A stretch of 9,155 nucleotides of DNA from Bacteroidota bacterium (GTDB lineage: Bacteria > Bacteroidota > Ignavibacteria > Ignavibacteriales > Melioribacteraceae). Below, piece after piece: positions 7,160 to 9,155 of this stretch. A program made the translations under genes and the position numbers. Position 1 is the stretch's first letter. Every line of letters starts with the position of its first letter. The DNA lies in assembly GCA_023453125.1 (NCBI GenBank), contig JAEXUB010000045.1, positions 1 through 9,155 on the forward strand, in the 5' to 3' direction. Below the pieces are notes generated by a model that saw nothing but the letters and a program-made list of their open reading frames with translations, searched no databases and was not told where the DNA came from.

Positions 7160-7188
7160 TTGAATAAAAAAGACTTAATGAGTATATT
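7160..7188 (+). promoter_or_regulatory. Candidate promoter of the membrane sensor gene
   Basis: TTGAAT (7160-7165), a 17-bp spacer and TATATT (7183-7188) match a sigma-70-type promoter well, with 4 of 6 and 5 of 6 consensus bases. The predicted leader is about 55 nt. The inverted repeats just upstream would place a regulator next to the -35 box. Confidence 0.45.
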
Positions 7189-7250
7189 ATCTTTTGATGT
7201 GAACTGGGATCCATTTTTAAATTCGGTTAACTCAATACGGGAAAAATTTA

Positions 7251-9155
7251 ATGGCTGAAAGAAAAATTGTGTTTAAAAAATGGCATGCAATCTTACTGCT
7301 AATTGTTATTAGCTGTGCATTCACAATAAGCGGACTGATATACTACAAAAATGAAGAAAAGGGATTAAAGAGAGAGAAACAGAATATCATAAAGGCAATT
7401 GCAGACCTTAAAGTTTCTCAGCTTACATCCTGGCTTGAAGAAAGACGAGGTGATGCAACTGTTTATTCTAACTCCCCCCTTTTCATTGAAGGGGTTAATA
7501 CTTACCTAAAAGGCAGCGGGGATAAAAACGTTAAGGAATCAATTATTAACCGGCTGGAAATTACAAAAAAAAGCTATTCATACCAGAATGTAATTCTCGT
7601 TAATCCGGCCGGAGATGTAATACTTTCCGGCATTAATGATGATGTTGAAATTTTTCCGGTAACCAGAAAGAAAATAGAGGAATCTTTACGTTCCGGTAAA
7701 ATTATTTTCTCCGATTTTTATAAATGCCCCGGGCACAATACTATTCATCTTGATATTATAGCTCCTTTAAAGGAAAAGAATGGAAGAATAAACAGTCTCA
7801 TTATTTTCAGAATAGACCCTTATAAATATCTTTTTCCTCTTATGCAGTCGTGGCCGATTCCAAGCGGCAGTTCCGAAACAATGCTAATAAGAAAAGAGCA
7901 GGACAGTGTGGTATTCCTCAACGAATTACGGCACATAAAGAACAGCGCTCTGGCAGTAAAAAAACCGCTTGGCAACAAAGAAATTGTGGCTGTACAAACA
8001 GTGTTAGGGAAAACAGGACTAACCGAAGGGCTCGATTACAGGGAGAAAGAAGTTCTTTCTTATTCAAGCTCTATTCCCGGCACCGGATGGTTTCTTATTG
8101 CAAAAATTGACAGGTCGGAAATTTACGGCGAACTAAATGTAAGAATGGCTTTTACATTTATTGTTACGTCTGTATTAATTATCACTATCGGATTCGGAAT
8201 TCTCTGGTTTTATCATTACCGGCAGAGGAACCTGTATAAAGAATTGTTCGTCAGCGAACAGGCTCTGCGCAAACATCACGAGGAATTTAAAACGATTTTG
8301 TACAGCATTGGAGACGGTGTAATAACTGTCGGCAACGACGGGCGCGTAATCCAGATGAACTGCGTTGCCGAAGAGCTTACCGGTTGGAAAGAAAAAGATG
8401 CAATCGGAATTCCTCTTGAGGATATTTTTAAAATTATCAATGCCGACACAAGAAATACAGTTGAAAATCCGGTACACAAAGTATTAAGGGAAGGGATAAT
8501 TGTAGGACTTGCAAACCATACTCTTTTAATTACAAAAGACGGAAGAGAAATTCCAATAGCCGACAGCGGTTCCCCGGTTAAAAATGAAAAGGGGGATATA
8601 GAAGGGGTTGTGCTCACTTTCCGGGATCAGACAACTGAATACCTTGCCGAAAAAATGGTTACGCAGAGCGAAGCCCGGCTAAGCAGAGCAGAACTCGCCT
8701 CTAAATCAGGGAACTGGGAAGTCCATTTAAAAGACCGGACGGTTATTGCTTCGCACGGCGCGATGAAGGTTTACGGGCTCTATTCAGGCTCAATTACATA
8801 TGATATGATAAAAGAGATTCCGCTTAAAGAATACCGCCCAATGCTCGATGACGCAATGGTTGAGCTGGTGAGGAACAATATTCCCTATAATGTTGAATTT
8901 AAAATTAAAACTGCCGATACCGGAGAAATTAAAGACGTCCACTCAATTGCCGAATACGACCGGGAGAGAAATATTGTTTTCGGAATCATAAGAGATGTAA
9001 CAGAACAGAAAGCCGCAGAACAGGAAAGATTCAGACTTCTGGACATTATAGAGAATAGCCTTAATGAAATTTATGTATTCGACATGAACACACTTCAGTT
9101 CAAATACCTGAACAGGGGCGCACTTACTAATATCGGCTATCCTGAAGATGAAATT
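7251..9155 (+). CDS. Membrane Cache-like multi-PAS sensor protein, probable histidine kinase (C-terminus outside window)
   Basis: The frame is open from the ATG at 7251 to the right edge: 635 codons with no stop. The ATG is the first in frame after a TAA at 7218. Only a weak GGGA lies 9 nt upstream. Residues 13-32 form a first membrane helix, about 33-298 an extracytoplasmic sensor region, and about 299-320 a second helix (FIVTSVLIITIGFGILWF). The sensor region resembles a double Cache-type domain: the conserved-looking pieces are VILVNPAGDVILS, W201-P-I-P-S205, FLNELRH, L261-D-Y-R264 and GTGWFLIAKID (277-287). After the second helix come PAS1 (about 345-460, GDGVITVGNDGRVIQMN, ending FRDQTTEY), PAS2 of the PAS_3 kind (about 477-587, SGNWEVH, ending IIRDVTEQKAAE) and the start of PAS3 (from about 594). 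A histidine kinase core is the commonest ending for this layout, but a GGDEF or other output cannot be excluded. The ligand is unknown. Confidence 0.9.
   Translation, partial: MAERKIVFKKWHAILLLIVISCAFTISGLIYYKNEEKGLKREKQNIIKAIADLKVSQLTSWLEERRGDATVYSNSPLFIEGVNTYLKGSGDKNVKESIINRLEITKKSYSYQNVILVNPAGDVILSGINDDVEIFPVTRKKIEESLRSGKIIFSDFYKCPGHNTIHLDIIAPLKEKNGRINSLIIFRIDPYKYLFPLMQSWPIPSGSSETMLIRKEQDSVVFLNELRHIKNSALAVKKPLGNKEIVAVQTVLGKTGLTEGLDYREKEVLSYSSSIPGTGWFLIAKIDRSEIYGELNVRMAFTFIVTSVLIITIGFGILWFYHYRQRNLYKELFVSEQALRKHHEEFKTILYSIGDGVITVGNDGRVIQMNCVAEELTGWKEKDAIGIPLEDIFKIINADTRNTVENPVHKVLREGIIVGLANHTLLITKDGREIPIADSGSPVKNEKGDIEGVVLTFRDQTTEYLAEKMVTQSEARLSRAELASKSGNWEVHLKDRTVIASHGAMKVYGLYSGSITYDMIKEIPLKEYRPMLDDAMVELVRNNIPYNVEFKIKTADTGEIKDVHSIAEYDRERNIVFGIIRDVTEQKAAEQERFRLLDIIENSLNEIYVFDMNTLQFKYLNRGALTNIGYPEDEI

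Larger units (their letters stand above)
6782..7250. other. Divergent intergenic region between lipoprotein and membrane sensor
   Basis: This is 469 bp without a credible gene. The left end holds the lipoprotein promoter and leader. The right end holds inverted repeats (7103-7154) and the sensor promoter (7160-7188). The central part, about 6870-7100, contains only ORFs of about ten codons and two G-rich patches (near 6974 and 7005). No tRNA, known riboswitch or strong hairpin was recognised there. Confidence 0.55.

Noticed and set aside
7850..8110. Plus-strand ORF of 86 codons
   Set aside because: It is an out-of-frame reading inside the Cache-like sensor gene, whose frame continues unbroken across it.
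8175..8617. Two overlapping minus-strand ORFs of 100 and 113 codons
   Set aside because: Both are antisense to the second membrane helix and PAS1 of the sensor gene, which is strongly supported.

Overview
The window is about 9.2 kb of moderately AT-rich bacterial DNA. It carries four complete genes or well-delimited coding regions and two genes cut by the window edges. The protein styles suggest the Bacteroidota/Ignavibacteriota (Chlorobi-related) part of the tree. These include a secreted LamG/FN3 repeat protein with Bacteroidota-type modules, a lipoprotein built of Ig-like domains, PAS-rich soluble and membrane histidine kinases, and a receiver-LytTR regulator. The phylum is an inference from protein style, not from a marker gene. 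No rRNA, tRNA, CRISPR array, transposase or phage gene is visible.

Layout from left to right. (1) 3-2153 minus: N-terminal 717 residues of a large secreted protein with a signal peptide, two LamG/concanavalin-A-like domains that look like an internal duplication, a beta-rich region and the start of an FN3 domain. The gene runs off the left edge. (2) 2154-2519: a 366-bp divergent intergenic region. (3) 2520-3665 plus: soluble PAS-HisKA-HATPase histidine kinase. (4) 3692-4609 minus: NAD(P)-binding epimerase-like atypical SDR, convergent with the kinase, whose Rossmann glycine loop reads GxxSxxS. (5) 4733-5536 plus: receiver-LytTR response regulator, divergent from the epimerase. (6) 5540-5562: hairpin terminator, oriented by its T-tract to serve the minus-strand gene. 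(7) 5576-6781 minus: lipoprotein with FN3, Ig-like and PxKF-like domains. (8) 6782-7250: 469-bp divergent intergenic region with a plausible promoter for each side. (9) 7251-9155 plus: N-terminal 635 residues of a membrane-anchored Cache-like/multi-PAS sensor protein, probably a histidine kinase, cut by the right edge.

How they may work together (inference): the soluble kinase and the LytTR regulator are the only kinase/receiver pair complete in the window, and they flank the epimerase gene in the same orientation. They could form a two-component pair. The two surface proteins are divergent from the two sensor kinase genes, a layout that fits sensor-controlled envelope functions but does not prove it. 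I found no convincing evidence for a wholly new defence or mobile system. The strongest oddity is the altered nucleotide-binding loop of the epimerase, which is encoded by a perfect tandem 9-bp repeat.
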